NCBI GenBank assembly: GCA_973895155.1
Contig: OZ316893.1
Coordinates: 16,554,001-16,618,000, forward strand
From: Marsupella aquatica
Lineage: Eukaryota; Marchantiophyta
Direction of reading: 5' to 3'
DNA: 64,000 nucleotides
Both the position numbers and the translations under genes were made by a program. Below the pieces are notes generated by a model. It was not told the DNA's origin and did not search any database. It was given only the letters and a program-made list of their open reading frames with translations. Shown here in pieces: positions 1-10,699 of this stretch; the first letter of the stretch is position 1, and each line of letters starts with the position of its first letter.

Positions 1-554
1 TGTGGATGTACTATTTTTTGAGATTGCAGAGATTCCAATTTTGAAAAGGAGTTGGGTAGGCGAGTTTATATAGGCAGCACTTATCTTGTGCTCTGGCGTC
101 AGTGGCTGGGTACATGCCTATACAAACTTATCCTTACAAGCCTTCTTGGAAGTATTTAGGCTGAGTGGTCATTTTCATAAACACTTTCATCAGACTGCTA
201 AATTAAAACAGGACTTCTAAGTTGTAAGCGTATAAATTATCAGGCATGCAATTAATCAAATTGCCCTATAAGTTTGTCATTGAATGTATCCTCCTTTACA
301 ACAAAATATGTATGTGCCATGACAAGTTGGTTGCACTTCATTTCACCACGGATATGGATTTTGTAGTATATATTCAAACAATGTCCTGCATCCGTGCAGG
401 TGCCTAGTACGTATTGTTCACATATCCCTTGTACCTATCAAAATCGGACCTGAGCACCAGTGGGCTAGATCAACTCAAAAAGCAGGAATTTTGTTGTCCT
501 TGTATTGTCAGGTGAACCCATTCTTCCAAAATTCACTGTCATCACGTAGAGTGT
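1..554. other. Upstream stretch with no recognised gene
   Basis: AT-rich sequence before the BRCT gene. I see no convincing reading frame, terminal repeat or GTCAC-type subterminal cluster like the one near 10.0-10.3 kb. It may hold the promoter of the gene starting at 555. If the CACTA element extends leftwards out of the window, this is internal element DNA. Confidence 0.4.
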
Positions 555-1433
555 GTGTACATGGAGCCTGGTAAACGTAGAAAGTGTGACCACCCAGCAG
601 TGTTTACAGGGGTCAGAGCGATTTTGGTCCATGGCCAGCATGGGTTGACCAAAGTGCATTGGCCAACTGTACAGAAACGATTCTCTGAGCTCCATGGCAC
701 TGTAGTTCAGGACATCACTCCAGAGACTACACATGTTGTTGCAGGGACATGGCTATCAGTGATAAAGAAGTGGTCATGGTCCTACATGAATTCTGCAATT
801 ACTAAGCAAGGCCTAAAAGTAGTTGAGGCCTCTTGGATCACAGATTCCATAGCACATAAGATTGTACAGGATACTGAGCAATATGAGTTGTGGGAGGATG
901 AAGAAGCTTCTGCATCAGCTTGGGCTGAACAAGAAGTCTGGGAAGCAAAGGCACGGCTTGCTGATCTCCAATATGGACCTGTACTCAACAAAGGACAGAG
1001 CTCTACAAGGCTGAAGTGTATGTTGGCTGAGGAGATGAAGCAACCAACCCCCATTCTGAAAGGGCTGAGCATGGTATTTGTGGAGGCGGGAATTGGAGAG
1101 GTTAAGTGCAAAGTGTACAAGTCCATAGTGCTTGACCTAGGTGGGACAGTGGAGGAGAATATAACAGAGGACACCACTCATGTCATTACTAAGTCATATC
1201 CCAAAGCCTGCCGCAAGTTTGGGAAGGGAGACATTCGCTTTTATGTCATGTCCCATAATGTGTTTGTGGTTTCATATGCTTGGCTCGTGGAATCAGTAGC
1301 AGCTGGGAAGCGTCAAAACCCAATGGACTATGATCTTTTTGAGGCCTGGCCACGGAAGGGTCAGGATCCTTACAGAGAGGACTATGAGACAACAAGTGAG
1401 GAATGGGTCATTAGCGATTCTGAATCAGAGTGA
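555..1433 (+). CDS. Tandem BRCT-domain protein
   Basis: Intronless frame of 292 residues. Two BRCT-like repeats are visible. The first, about residues 17-105, has the HGTVVQDIT..TTHVV core and the late Trp in ASWITDS. The second, about 168-258, has LGGTVEENIT..TTHVI and the late Trp in VSYAWLVES. BRCT domains are phosphopeptide or protein-binding modules of DNA-damage proteins such as DNA ligase IV, polymerase lambda/TdT and TopBP1. No ligase, polymerase or nuclease domain is attached, so this would be an adaptor. The C-terminus is acidic (about EEWVISDSESE). An AATAAA-like string lies about 55 bases after the stop. The frame is intact, unlike most others in the window. It lies just upstream of a CACTA transposase in the same orientation, so it may be a host gene or cargo of the element. 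The start is the first ATG; a second Met lies two codons on. Confidence 0.75.
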   Translation: MYMEPGKRRKCDHPAVFTGVRAILVHGQHGLTKVHWPTVQKRFSELHGTVVQDITPETTHVVAGTWLSVIKKWSWSYMNSAITKQGLKVVEASWITDSIAHKIVQDTEQYELWEDEEASASAWAEQEVWEAKARLADLQYGPVLNKGQSSTRLKCMLAEEMKQPTPILKGLSMVFVEAGIGEVKCKVYKSIVLDLGGTVEENITEDTTHVITKSYPKACRKFGKGDIRFYVMSHNVFVVSYAWLVESVAAGKRQNPMDYDLFEAWPRKGQDPYREDYETTSEEWVISDSESE

Positions 1434-1866
1434 GGAGTAGTAGCATCAGTTTGGACACAAGTTTTTTTGTATAAATCAGATCATTGAAATAAATGTGATC
1501 TTTGAACTAATGTACCTTGTTATGGTTGGTGGCAGTTGGGCTTATTTTACTGTTGGCGGATTGTTGTTTCTTGCTGCCTGGGGGTGTCACTGTAAACGTA
1601 CATGCAGAGGCGGTACATTTGAGGACAGCGGAGGAGGTGGTGACACCCTCCAACATTTAGGAATTTTGTGTCATTCACTTGACAATAGGTACACTACTTG
1701 CGAACCTGTTTTTTTCTTTTGGGGTGGTTTAGGGTTTGTGAGAATTTAGTACACATTATGTTAACTCTTTTGGCAGATACAATCAGGGATATATGGAACA
1801 CAAATACCACCATTAGGCATCCTTGTTCACTGCTGTCCATGACTGCAGAGCTCCCAGCCTGTTACA
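1434..1866 (+). other. Spacer between BRCT gene and TNP2, with a possible CACTA terminus
   Basis: Holds a polyadenylation-like AATAAA near 1488 and T-rich runs. At 1692-1696 the sequence reads CACTA, preceded by GTA (1689-1691). GTA also follows the 3' CACTA terminus at 10316. Beyond the CACTA core the two ends match poorly, and there is no GTCAC-rich subterminal zone here, so I treat this as only a candidate 5' end. An AG at about 1779 may be a splice acceptor for a leader exon of the transposase. Confidence 0.25.
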
Positions 1867-4800
1867 ATGCACCCTGGTCACCACCCTCCCCAGACCCAGC
1901 CCAGGGCACAGGCACTGCCTTTGCATCATCCCACAAGGATATCACGCCATGATAATAAGCTTTGGCAGCGTGAAAGGTTACGAACCAGACTTTCAGGAGC
2001 CAGTAGGATGAGATGTCCTTGTGCAATCTGCCAAGGATCCCGTACCAGGGGTCTGAATGAGGTTTGGCGGCATATCGCGGTTCATGGAAGAGATCCACGA
2101 CATCGAGTTTGGAATGATCCTGCAGAGGAAGATTCTTCCGACGAGGAGTGGAGGTTAGAATTTGATGCTGCCAATGCTGCAAGACGGGCAAGTGAGGTTC
2201 TGCCTGGTGCATTTGAAAATGTTGTAGCTGGTCTCTGTGGGTTGTCAGCTCTCCAACGGGATGGTGCTCAGGCAGCACCACGTGACGAAGGAATTCATGT
2301 GGAAGAGATGGTGAGAGACATCTTCCAAGACTTGGATGCATTTCATGATGGGCTGGACAATGAAGAGGATACGGCTGCAGATGCAAGTGTGCCCCATGTC
2401 AAAGAGCCTCTTGATGAGTTTGAGATAGGGCAGGAAACCCCTGGGCATGATGGGATGTTTGGCTCTCCCCTGCAAATACAGGAAGGCAGGAAGTCTTTGT
2501 ACCCCGGTAGCAAATGTTCTAAACTGGGATTTGTCATCATGTTCCTGAACATTTGCGGCAACCACAATGTCCCCAACATTTTGGTTTCTGAGTTGTTGGC
2601 ATTCTTGCGAACAACTGTGCTACCAGATGGTAATATTTTGCCCAAGAACATGTACGAGGCAAAAAGATGCATATCTAATCTTGGATTGAACTATGATTCG
2701 ATCCATGCCTGTCCTGATGGGCATGTTCTTTTCAGAAAGGAGTATAAAGAATCGTTGACATGCCCTAAGTGTGGGAAGCACAGGTATCGGAACTCAGGAA
2801 AGTCTATGGTTCCCGCCAAGGTACTTCGTCATTTTCCACTCATTCCCAGACTTCAGCGGATGTTCAGAAGCCGTGCCATCTCGAAGATGATGACTTGGGC
2901 AACTGACAAGAAAAGTGATGATGGGCTACAACGACATGCTGCAGATTCAAGGCAATGGAAACTCATAGATGAGATGTATCCCGAATTTGCTGCTAAGCCG
3001 AGGAATGTCAGACTTGGGCTGTCATTGGATGGGGTAAACCCATTTGGAGACAAGAACAACAAATTTTCGTGCTGGCCTGTAACTATTTTGAATTATAACC
3101 TTCCTCCTTGGATGACTACAAAGCGATTTTTTGTTCTGATGGTCCTACTGATACCAGGGCCAGACAGTGCTGTATCTGCCAACATAGATGTGTTTCTGGC
3201 TCCCCTAGTGGAGGAATTGAGAAAGCTTTGGGAGGAAGGAGTTCTCACATATGATGTCCTACAGAGGCTTGGGAGGTTAAACCCATTCATCCTTAGAGCC
3301 ATTGTCATTCTGACTATAGCTGACTACCCAGCCCATGGGATGATATCAGGCCAAACAACAAAAGGATATTGTGCTTGTACTATCTGTGGGCGCAATGTCA
3401 CCAGTGAGTACTCCAGAGCCCTGCAAAAAGTGATATACATGGGCCATCGTCGTTTTCTGAAGGCAGATCACCCTTACAGAGAAAGACAGGCACTGATTGC
3501 ACACTTTGGCAATGAGATTGAGCAACGTGGACCCCCGGCATGAGTGACCAAAGAGGAGATCAGGCAGTGGGGAGCACTGAGGGATGACTATATCAAACGA
3601 GGGGGCAGGGAAGATGGAGTGAGTGATCCAATAAAGCGATAGGGTGTAAAAAGACTGAGCATATTGGACTTGGAGCTCAAGTACTGGAGGGTAAGCCTCT
3701 TGGAGTTGATGCTAATTGGGATACATGTTTTGGTTCAGAGCATGTGCATTCATTTCGAAGAGAGAGACTAAACTTGAGGCATTTGCTAACGCTTTTGCAT
3801 TGCAACGGTGCAGGAGTTTGAGCCAAGCAAACATAACATTGATGTTATGCACATTGAAAAGAATATTTGTGAGAGTCTACTCAGATTCTTGTGTGGAGAG
3901 AAAGACACTGGTTCAGTGAGATTGGATCTTGAACAGAGGGGAATGAAACCCCATCTTTGGTTGAGGCCACATGCCCACAGAGCTGATGTGCTCTTGAAAT
4001 ACCAAGCGCCCTATGTTCTGACAGACACAGAGTGGGAACTATTTGTGCAGAGGTTGAGTTCTTTGAAGGTTCCTTCAAACTATGGCAGTGCTTTCAAGAA
4101 GCATATCATGACTAGAAAGCTTGGTAGTATGAAAAGCCATGACTACCATATGTTGATGCAACAGGTGTTGCCTTTATGCCTGAGGGGCCTGTTGCAGAAG
4201 CCTGTTCGTACTGTGATCATGCGACTCAGTGATGTGTTTCGTCGTATTTGTGTGAAGGTTTGGGATGAAACACACTTCCCACAACTGACAGAAGATGTCG
4301 CTCAGGTGCTGTGTGACCTGGAGATTTATTTTCCTCCCGCATTTTTTGATGTCATGACCCACCTACTTGTCCATGTTGTGGAAGAGCTACACCAATTTGG
4401 GCCTGTGAGTGCTCATTGGTTGTACCCTTTGGAACGGTACATGAAGTTACTCAAAGGTCACGTGAGAACATATTACAAACCTGAAGCAAGCATGGCTAAA
4501 GGTTACATCAAGGATGAGACTCTGGGATTTCTGACCGAATACATAGCACAATATGAGCATGTGAAGACCAGGGTGTGGAATTCTGATGAGGAGGAAGGGG
4601 TGATAGGTGAAGTACTGGAAGGGGCTGCAACCACAAAGAACCTGACCATATCTATGAGAGACTTGGCACATGACTTTGTATTGCACAACACTGTGGTGAT
4701 GGAACCCTGGATACAGTGAGTGCATACATGTGCTATAATCCAGTTCATGAGCTTAAATGTTGTGTTCGTGTGGTTTTCTCCTTCAGCCTGTTCATGTTTA

Positions 4801-5598
4801 CCCAAGCTAATGCTGTGTGGTTGTTCGTTCAGGGAGTATGAGTCATTGAAGGCGGCCCATCCCACTGCAGGAACAACTTTTCCAGGTTTCATGGAGTGGA
4901 TCAGAGTGGCAATTAGAGAGCATCACGAGACCCACCCAGACATGGATGCAGATGTTTACCTACTGTCTAATGCCCCTAGCCTGAAAGTGAAGACTTACAA
5001 ACGGATGAGAGCATATGGGAATCACTTCCGAGTGAAGGATGGTGACAGTGCCTACAGGGTGACGAATGACTGCGGGCTCATCACTGTATTTGAGCAACAG
5101 AGCCACAATCACGACAGGGCCTGGATGGAGATGGGATATGTGGGAGAATTAGTTGACATATGGGCTCTGGACTATGGGGCGGTGTCCAGTCCTGTGATTC
5201 TTATGAAAGGTTCATGGGTGCGGCAGGATTGGCTTGGTAACAGGGCTACCATGAAGAGAGACAACGACGGTTTCTTGCTGGCCAATTTTAGAGGGAAATT
5301 GCCCGAATGGTCTGAGCCATTTGTGTTTCCTAGTCAGGTGGAGCAAGCTTTCTTCCTGGATGTGGAAGACTCCCCAGGTTGGCGTGTAGTGTGTCATAAA
5401 CAGGCCAGGCAACGTCGGATGGAAGGATCAAACCTTGAGTTTCATTTACACTCTCATAGTGCCTTTGATCGTCGGCGTTCAGACCAAGTGCCTGTAGTTC
5501 ATGATAGCGGGGACTTCATTCCTGTGACAAGGGTAGATGCATTTGCTGAAGGAGGCGAATTCAGAGATGCAGATGCCAACAGTGTGCCTGTGCCATGA
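1867..5598 (+). pseudogene. CACTA (En/Spm) TNP2-type transposase, three exons, two nonsense codons
   Basis: This is the DDE-type enzyme that cuts and inserts CACTA elements. Exon 1 (1867-3690) opens with a CPC..C zinc-type N-terminal motif (transposase-associated domain) and continues into the Transposase_21 domain, with RLGLSLDGVNPF, the NYNLPPWMT motif and LLIPGP. Exon 2 (3814-4715) carries DUF4218 (NIDVMHIEKNI, FFDVMTHLLVH, LERYMKLLKG). Exon 3 (4833-5598) carries DUF4216 (ALDYGAVSSPVILMKGSWV). Introns 3691-3813 and 4716-4832 are GT-AG and join the frames in phase. Exon 1 is broken by in-frame TGA at 3541-3543 (CGA to TGA would explain it) and TAG at 3640-3642. Coding resumes in the same frame after each (KRLSIL, KYW). 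The rest is well preserved, so the lesions look recent. Family assignment is firm. Confidence 0.9.
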
Positions 5599-5670
5599 GT
5601 AATGTGAATTGTTTGCATGGACATTAGTGAGGGGAAGGATGTGTAATAAAGTAATTCTGAAGCAACACAG

Positions 5671-8600
5671 ATGTATGGATGGATGCCTGGTGATTGTGGT
5701 TGCATTGTGTTATACGGGGTGACCATAGATGACATGTTTTTGTGGTCCAGTAGGATGGAACAGAGTGACACAGAGATGTGTGAGTATGAAAGGAAAGCTA
5801 TGGAACAACGAGCATACGTGAAAGCCAAAATCGCAGAACTGGATCTGGAAAAGGATGTGGCTGAATTGTAAGGGAACGATTCTCAACTACACCCCTCCGC
5901 TGAGTTTGTGTGACATGAATAGTTCAATGTGGCACTGAAATTGTGACTGTATTCTCATATTGGAATGTCGCAGAGCCACAGCATTTTCAAAGAAACAAAA
6001 GGAGTACGCAAGAAGGGTGACCAGCACTATCTCTGGGCCTGTGCGTCGGAGTGACAGGTTGAGCAAGAAGGTCGTACCTACAATGGCAGAATGTGGAGAT
6101 GACATTGATGCTGCACAGGTGGGTGCAGACACTAGACAAGAAGATGCAGATGATGAGTATTTTCCAGAGGAAATGGATGAGGATGGGGGTTATGAAGATG
6201 AATACATTGCAAAGCAGCCCCAAAAGAAACATGTAAGTAGTTTTCCCAACAAGGTTTTGAGTTAAAAACTCTTGTTTAGAGGTTTCATATGTTCAGTACT
6301 ACACATATGTACCTTGCTTAGTTCCTGACATTGTAGTTGGTGATGTGATGCAGCGTCCTGCCAGTTCTGTTTTGCCTTCGAAGCCTGTGCATGCACCATA
6401 CCAGCAGGGGGGGCTGACCTCTGATCAAGGTTGGCGAGGTGGTAGTAGTGGTAGATCCCAGGCTGGTGCCCAATACTATGGCAGGGGGCAAGCTCTAGGT
6501 TATGCCCGTGGTAGAGGCAGAGCAGGTCCAAACCCATAATCTCGTGGGTATGGACGTCCACCTCAACCATGGGGATGTGAGTATATATCTATATGCCAGT
6601 TCTTTGTGAAGGCATGGCACTCCTGAATTTCAGACTGCATATCAATTTTTGACATTGTTTGGGATGTATTGGATTCAGACAACATGAAATTCTGTCCACC
6701 TGCCATTGCATGCAGATTCTGCCCAACCTGATTGGGCAAATGCTAGTAATGATCAGTTCCAATGTCCACAAGGACAGACATGGGTTGAACCAGGTTGGGA
6801 GGATGGTGGTGGGTCGTGGAATGAACAAGGTTGGGAAGGTGGTGAAGGTAATTGGCAGGGATATCAAAATTCAGTACCTACAAACGCTGGAAGAGGAGCA
6901 GGTAATGTCTGATCTTGTCAGCAATGGAAGAACTCATTATATGTGGAGTCCATTCACGTGGGGGGGACTCTGCACATGTATAATGATAGAAAATGTATGT
7001 GTGCAGGTTGGACAGTCGAACCATCGACTCAAGTATTCACTAATGCCCCTATGCAGATGCAGCACGGAAGGGGGACAGGTATGTCGGTGAATGTTCAGTT
7101 GTTTTCCTACAGTTTGTACTTAGTTTTCAGTACATATGTTTGCACACACATACCTAGAAAGTGACATCATCCGGCCCCTGTACTAGGCTGTGACAGGTGG
7201 TCCAGGGTCGCAACAATTTCAGAGTGCAGTCCCTGCACAGGCATCTACAGGCAGAGCTACAGGTATGTATGTTTGAAGAATTTTTCTTGAAGTGAAGCAT
7301 TGAATGTTGCCGTCATCCATTCTGCTATATGTAGTTCTCAAGCATGAATGGCATTGTATTTTCCCAGGTGGCTTCAGAACCCCAGGTAGGGTGAATGAAG
7401 GGGTGGCCAATACAACGCCCAGTACTACCGAGAGCAGTGCACGAGGGGAGGTGACAAAGAAAGGGAACGTAAAGTTGAATGAGAGACAATGGGTGGATGC
7501 TGAGTGTCCTCGCAAGAACCGATGGCATGCTGATTTGAAAGCTGAAGTATTGCGTTGGTTAGATGTGAGTGTTATTAATTTTAAAAAACAGCATCCAAAA
7601 GATTGGAAGACTGTATGTGAAAATGTTGCTGCCAAATGGAATTATGTGGGCAGTGATGATGGCGTGGACATAGGTTGCCTAGAGAGTACAGCAGGTAAAA
7701 TTATCAAGCAAGAGAGGTGGAGAATGCATAAGGCTTGGAAGGAAGGTGGGGAGAAGCCAGATATGCCTCCACCAGCCAGTTGTGATGATAAAGTGTGGGC
7801 AAGGTTAGTAGCTTATTTTGTAACAGATGCTTCAAAAAAGAAGAGTTCACAGATGACCGAGGCCAGGTTGAGTGTTCAGAACCCTAATCTGACAGGAAGG
7901 ACCGGCACTGCACCGACAGCTAAACGTTTGGTAAGAATGAATGGCCTAGCTATGTAATTTATGCTCCACTATGTACTATTTTTTAGTGTAAACCCATACA
8001 TGTAAACTTTGTTTTTTAGTGTACGTTCCCTGAATATTGATCGATAACTTGTGTTTGCCATGCATGTGCAGAAAGCCCAATTGGGGCAAAGCCCTTCAAA
8101 AGAAGAGTTGAGGGCTGAAATTGTGAACACCCGGGCTCAAGAGGGTGCATCTGAATCCTCCAAGCATGTAAGTTATATGAGTTCTGATTGGTAATTGAAT
8201 GACCTGCGTTGAATTTCAGGTGTACACTGTATATAACATTGATTGTGCATATATTGCCCAACATTTCATATGGAGTGATTGAACCTATACCCCTGTGTCA
8301 TGTAGGGAGGTGGATCTTCACTTACAGAGATAAGTGGTCGTTTGAAGGCTGTCGAAACATGTCTTCCAGAGATCAATGAACGTTTGAATTCATTGACTGA
8401 CTTGTTCCATGTGAACTTCAAGACATTAATGGAAGCTGTTGTGTCGGTGAGAGATAAAATTGATTCCAATTCTGCAGGAGTTCCACCATCACCACTTGAG
8501 GTGGCAAAGTCGATGCACTCTTCTGGCATGCCAACGACATGTAGGCTTGAAGGTAAGGCCTTTACAACTGTGTGGGATATGATTATTAAATGTATAGTTT

Positions 8601-9461
8601 GAATTGACATTGTTTGTTGAATGTGTTATTTTCAGTAACATATATTGTGGTTGTTGTGTCCATAGAGAATAAGACAGGTGCTACAGAGAAGAAGTATGAG
8701 AACCTGGCAAATACTCGCTGTAATTTAGAGGCAACAAAGTTGCAGTCTGTACAAGCAACTTGTTTGACAGAGGCAGTCAACCATGTTTGGATGAGGATGA
8801 CATTGGCAAGGGAGTGGATGATATCAATGTTGGGGCAAATGAGGATATCAGCAAGCATGACAATGATACCATTGAGCCAGATTCATGCTATGTAGATCTT
8901 GACTCCATTGCAGAGATAAATGATTTGCAGAATGTATCATTCTCAATGACAGGTGTGCCTCTTGTTGAGATAAATCCAACCAAAGAGTTAGTTGGTATGA
9001 CACTCTCAGGTGATGAACCTGCTACTGTGACAGTCCTAACAGAGGAACCTACTGAGCCTAGCTTCACTACTGTGAAGAGAGGAAGCATGCGCACACGAAG
9101 CAAGTCTGCTGGTGGGAGCAGAGCCACGTCAAAGGTTTCATACAAACCTCCAAGAAAAGTGTTGGCAGAAAGATCTAAGGTGGAAGTGGGGAAAGCACCT
9201 AATGCTGAGGGACAAAGTGGCTTGTTAGCTGTTGATGAGAGTGGAACACGAGTAGGATTTGCCAGAGTGCAGGTTGGTTCCACAACGTTCCATGGCAAGA
9301 GGATTCCCCCAGGTTATTCAGTAGTGTTAGTCACATTACTAGTGAAACCTAAAGCTGTCCTTCCCATTCCAAACACAAATGATGATCCTCCTCAAAAGAC
9401 ACTTGGAGATGCTGCAGGTTCTTTGGTATTATGGCCAAGCAAGTTCATAGAGGATCCATAA
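5671..9461 (+). CDS. Second CACTA protein, TNPA/Transposase_24-like, at least nine exons
   Basis: Exon ends read from GT-AG borders: to 6232, 6337-6576, 6716-6901, 7007-7078, 7197-7262, 7368-7930, 8072-8167, 8306-8552 and 8666-9461. Exons 3-5 encode Gly/Gln/Trp-rich repeats and end in phase 1. The 7368-7930 exon holds the core: a WVDAECPRKN stretch, a W/K-rich helix block and a VWARLVAYF..S..KKKSS..R segment like the plant Transposase_24 (Ptta/En/Spm) family, whose members bind subterminal repeats. Exon 8306-8552 is helical (heptads around ISGRLKAVE..INERLNSL). The last exon has a nuclear-type basic stretch and an SxxxRRxPPGYSVVLV-like tail. Two problems remain: an in-frame TAA near 6537, and a frame change between about 8700 and 8780 that needs a further splice or an indel. 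The region 5671-5960 may be a separate first exon. The element probably uses this protein together with TNP2. Confidence 0.55.
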
Positions 9462-9960
9462 CAATGTCATGCCATTATTTGTTTGTAGTGTGAGTCATGT
9501 TATGTAGATTTTAGATGTCAAGAAGCAGTACAAGAATCATGTCCTCTTGGAGATTCATAGTATCATGCATGTGCTTTCAGTTATCTCATCCTACAGTCAT
9601 CAATTATGAGTTCCTGTTTTGTCTAAATTACATTGATCACATTGTAAACTATTCCATTGGAATTCAAATGATCTTCATTTTTTAGCAAGATTGTGATTGT
9701 GTTTAATTCTTATGAATGTTTTATGTAGGATCTGCTTATATGATGCTTTGTTTCATGTGGATGTCATTCATGCTATGTTCATTTCTTGTATTCAATGTGT
9801 TATATTTCTAAAGTTAGAACATCAGGTTTCTATGTATTGTAATGTCGAGTGCTCTCTCTCCTTATGAACTGTCCCTCTGTGTTCATTAGTCATGGTTATA
9901 ACTTGCATGTGAACCTTATTAGTTATAAACATGAGTATATAGAGTCCCAAATGGTTCTGT
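9462..9960. other. 3' untranslated and non-coding part of the CACTA element
   Basis: AT-rich, no coding signal on either strand. Probably the 3' UTR of the TNPA-like gene followed by spacer before the subterminal repeats. Confidence 0.4.
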
Positions 9961-10316
9961 TGTGTGACGCGGGCCAGGGTCTCCATTGGTCTCTCCAGTG
10001 ACACTAAATAGTCACACGCTAGTCGTTGTTGAATGCGGGTAAGTCATGTATGTGACTTACGATGTGACTCGCTGAAGTCATATTGCAGTCACGTCGAAAC
10101 AAGGCTAGACTCCACAATAAAGTCACAGATCAGTCACAAATGGGTATCAAGCAAGTTGCAAAGCCCAGTATCAATAGTGACTTCCATTTTTTGGTCTCAA
10201 CTTTTGCAACTCCAAGGGTCACAGCGTGGGTCAAGTCACGTTGAGTCACAATGAAGTCACATGAGCCAAAATGAGTCATATATTGCGGTCTCAGTTCACC
10301 TCGGATTCTTCTAGTG
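9961..10316 (+). repeat. CACTA 3' subterminal repeat array and terminal inverted repeat
   Basis: About 13 copies of GTCAC or its complement GTGAC lie between 9963 and 10262, in both orientations, many as AGTCAC. Such arrays are where TNPA-like proteins bind in known En/Spm elements. The array runs up to TAGTG at 10312-10316. Read from that end the minus strand starts CACTAGAAGAATCCGAGG, close to the classic CACTACAAGAAA plant terminus. The next three bases are GTA, a candidate 3-bp target duplication. Confidence 0.75.
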
Positions 10317-10354
10317 GTACAAGCAAAATTTTGTCTCGTACGAGTAAACAAGTT

Positions 10355-10455
10355 ACTTGTATGAGCATATCTATTTACTTGTGCGAGTTTATGTTTTCTT
10401 GTATGAGTTTCTGTTTTCTCGTATGAGTATTTCTTTTCTTGTATGCATTTTAGTT
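10355..10455 (+). repeat. Degenerate tandem repeat, about five 20-bp units
   Basis: Units resemble CTTGTATGAGTTTCTGTTTT with substitutions (CTTGTGCGAG.., CTCGTATGAG..). The array begins about 40 bp beyond the CACTA terminus, so it belongs to the flanking sequence. Confidence 0.6.
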
Positions 10456-10612
10456 TCTTCTCTTAAGGGTATTTAGCGTCCATATATGCAATAATTGAGC
10501 GGACAACATTGTGGTGGGACCCACCATTATACAACATCAGAGGAATATTTTTGACGATTTCACACAAGGACTCCAATATATTGCAACAAATTATGAAGTT
10601 GAAACACAAGTC

Positions 10613-10645
10613 ATACAATACTAGCACCCGGTGCTAGTATTGTAT
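10613..10645. repeat. 33-bp perfect palindrome with TAGCACC-C-GGTGCTA core
   Basis: Two 16-base arms (ATACAATACTAGCACC and its complement) flank a single C at 10629. The core is a variant of the TAGCGCCnGGCGCTA motif found throughout unit M. Confidence 0.8.
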
Positions 10646-10699
10646 TATGCTAAAAAAATAGCACTTAAAAAACTCACACTTATGCCTGTTAGAAAAGAC

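Larger units (their letters stand above)
1692..10316 (+). mobile_element. CACTA (En/Spm) DNA transposon; 3' end defined, 5' end uncertain
   Basis: The element is defined by TNP2, the TNPA-like gene and the 3' terminus. The start given is the nearest CACTA preceded by the same trinucleotide (GTA) as follows the 3' end. The 5' end could equally be left of the window, in which case the BRCT gene is inside the element. Two nonsense codons in TNP2 suggest this copy is non-autonomous. Confidence 0.5.
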
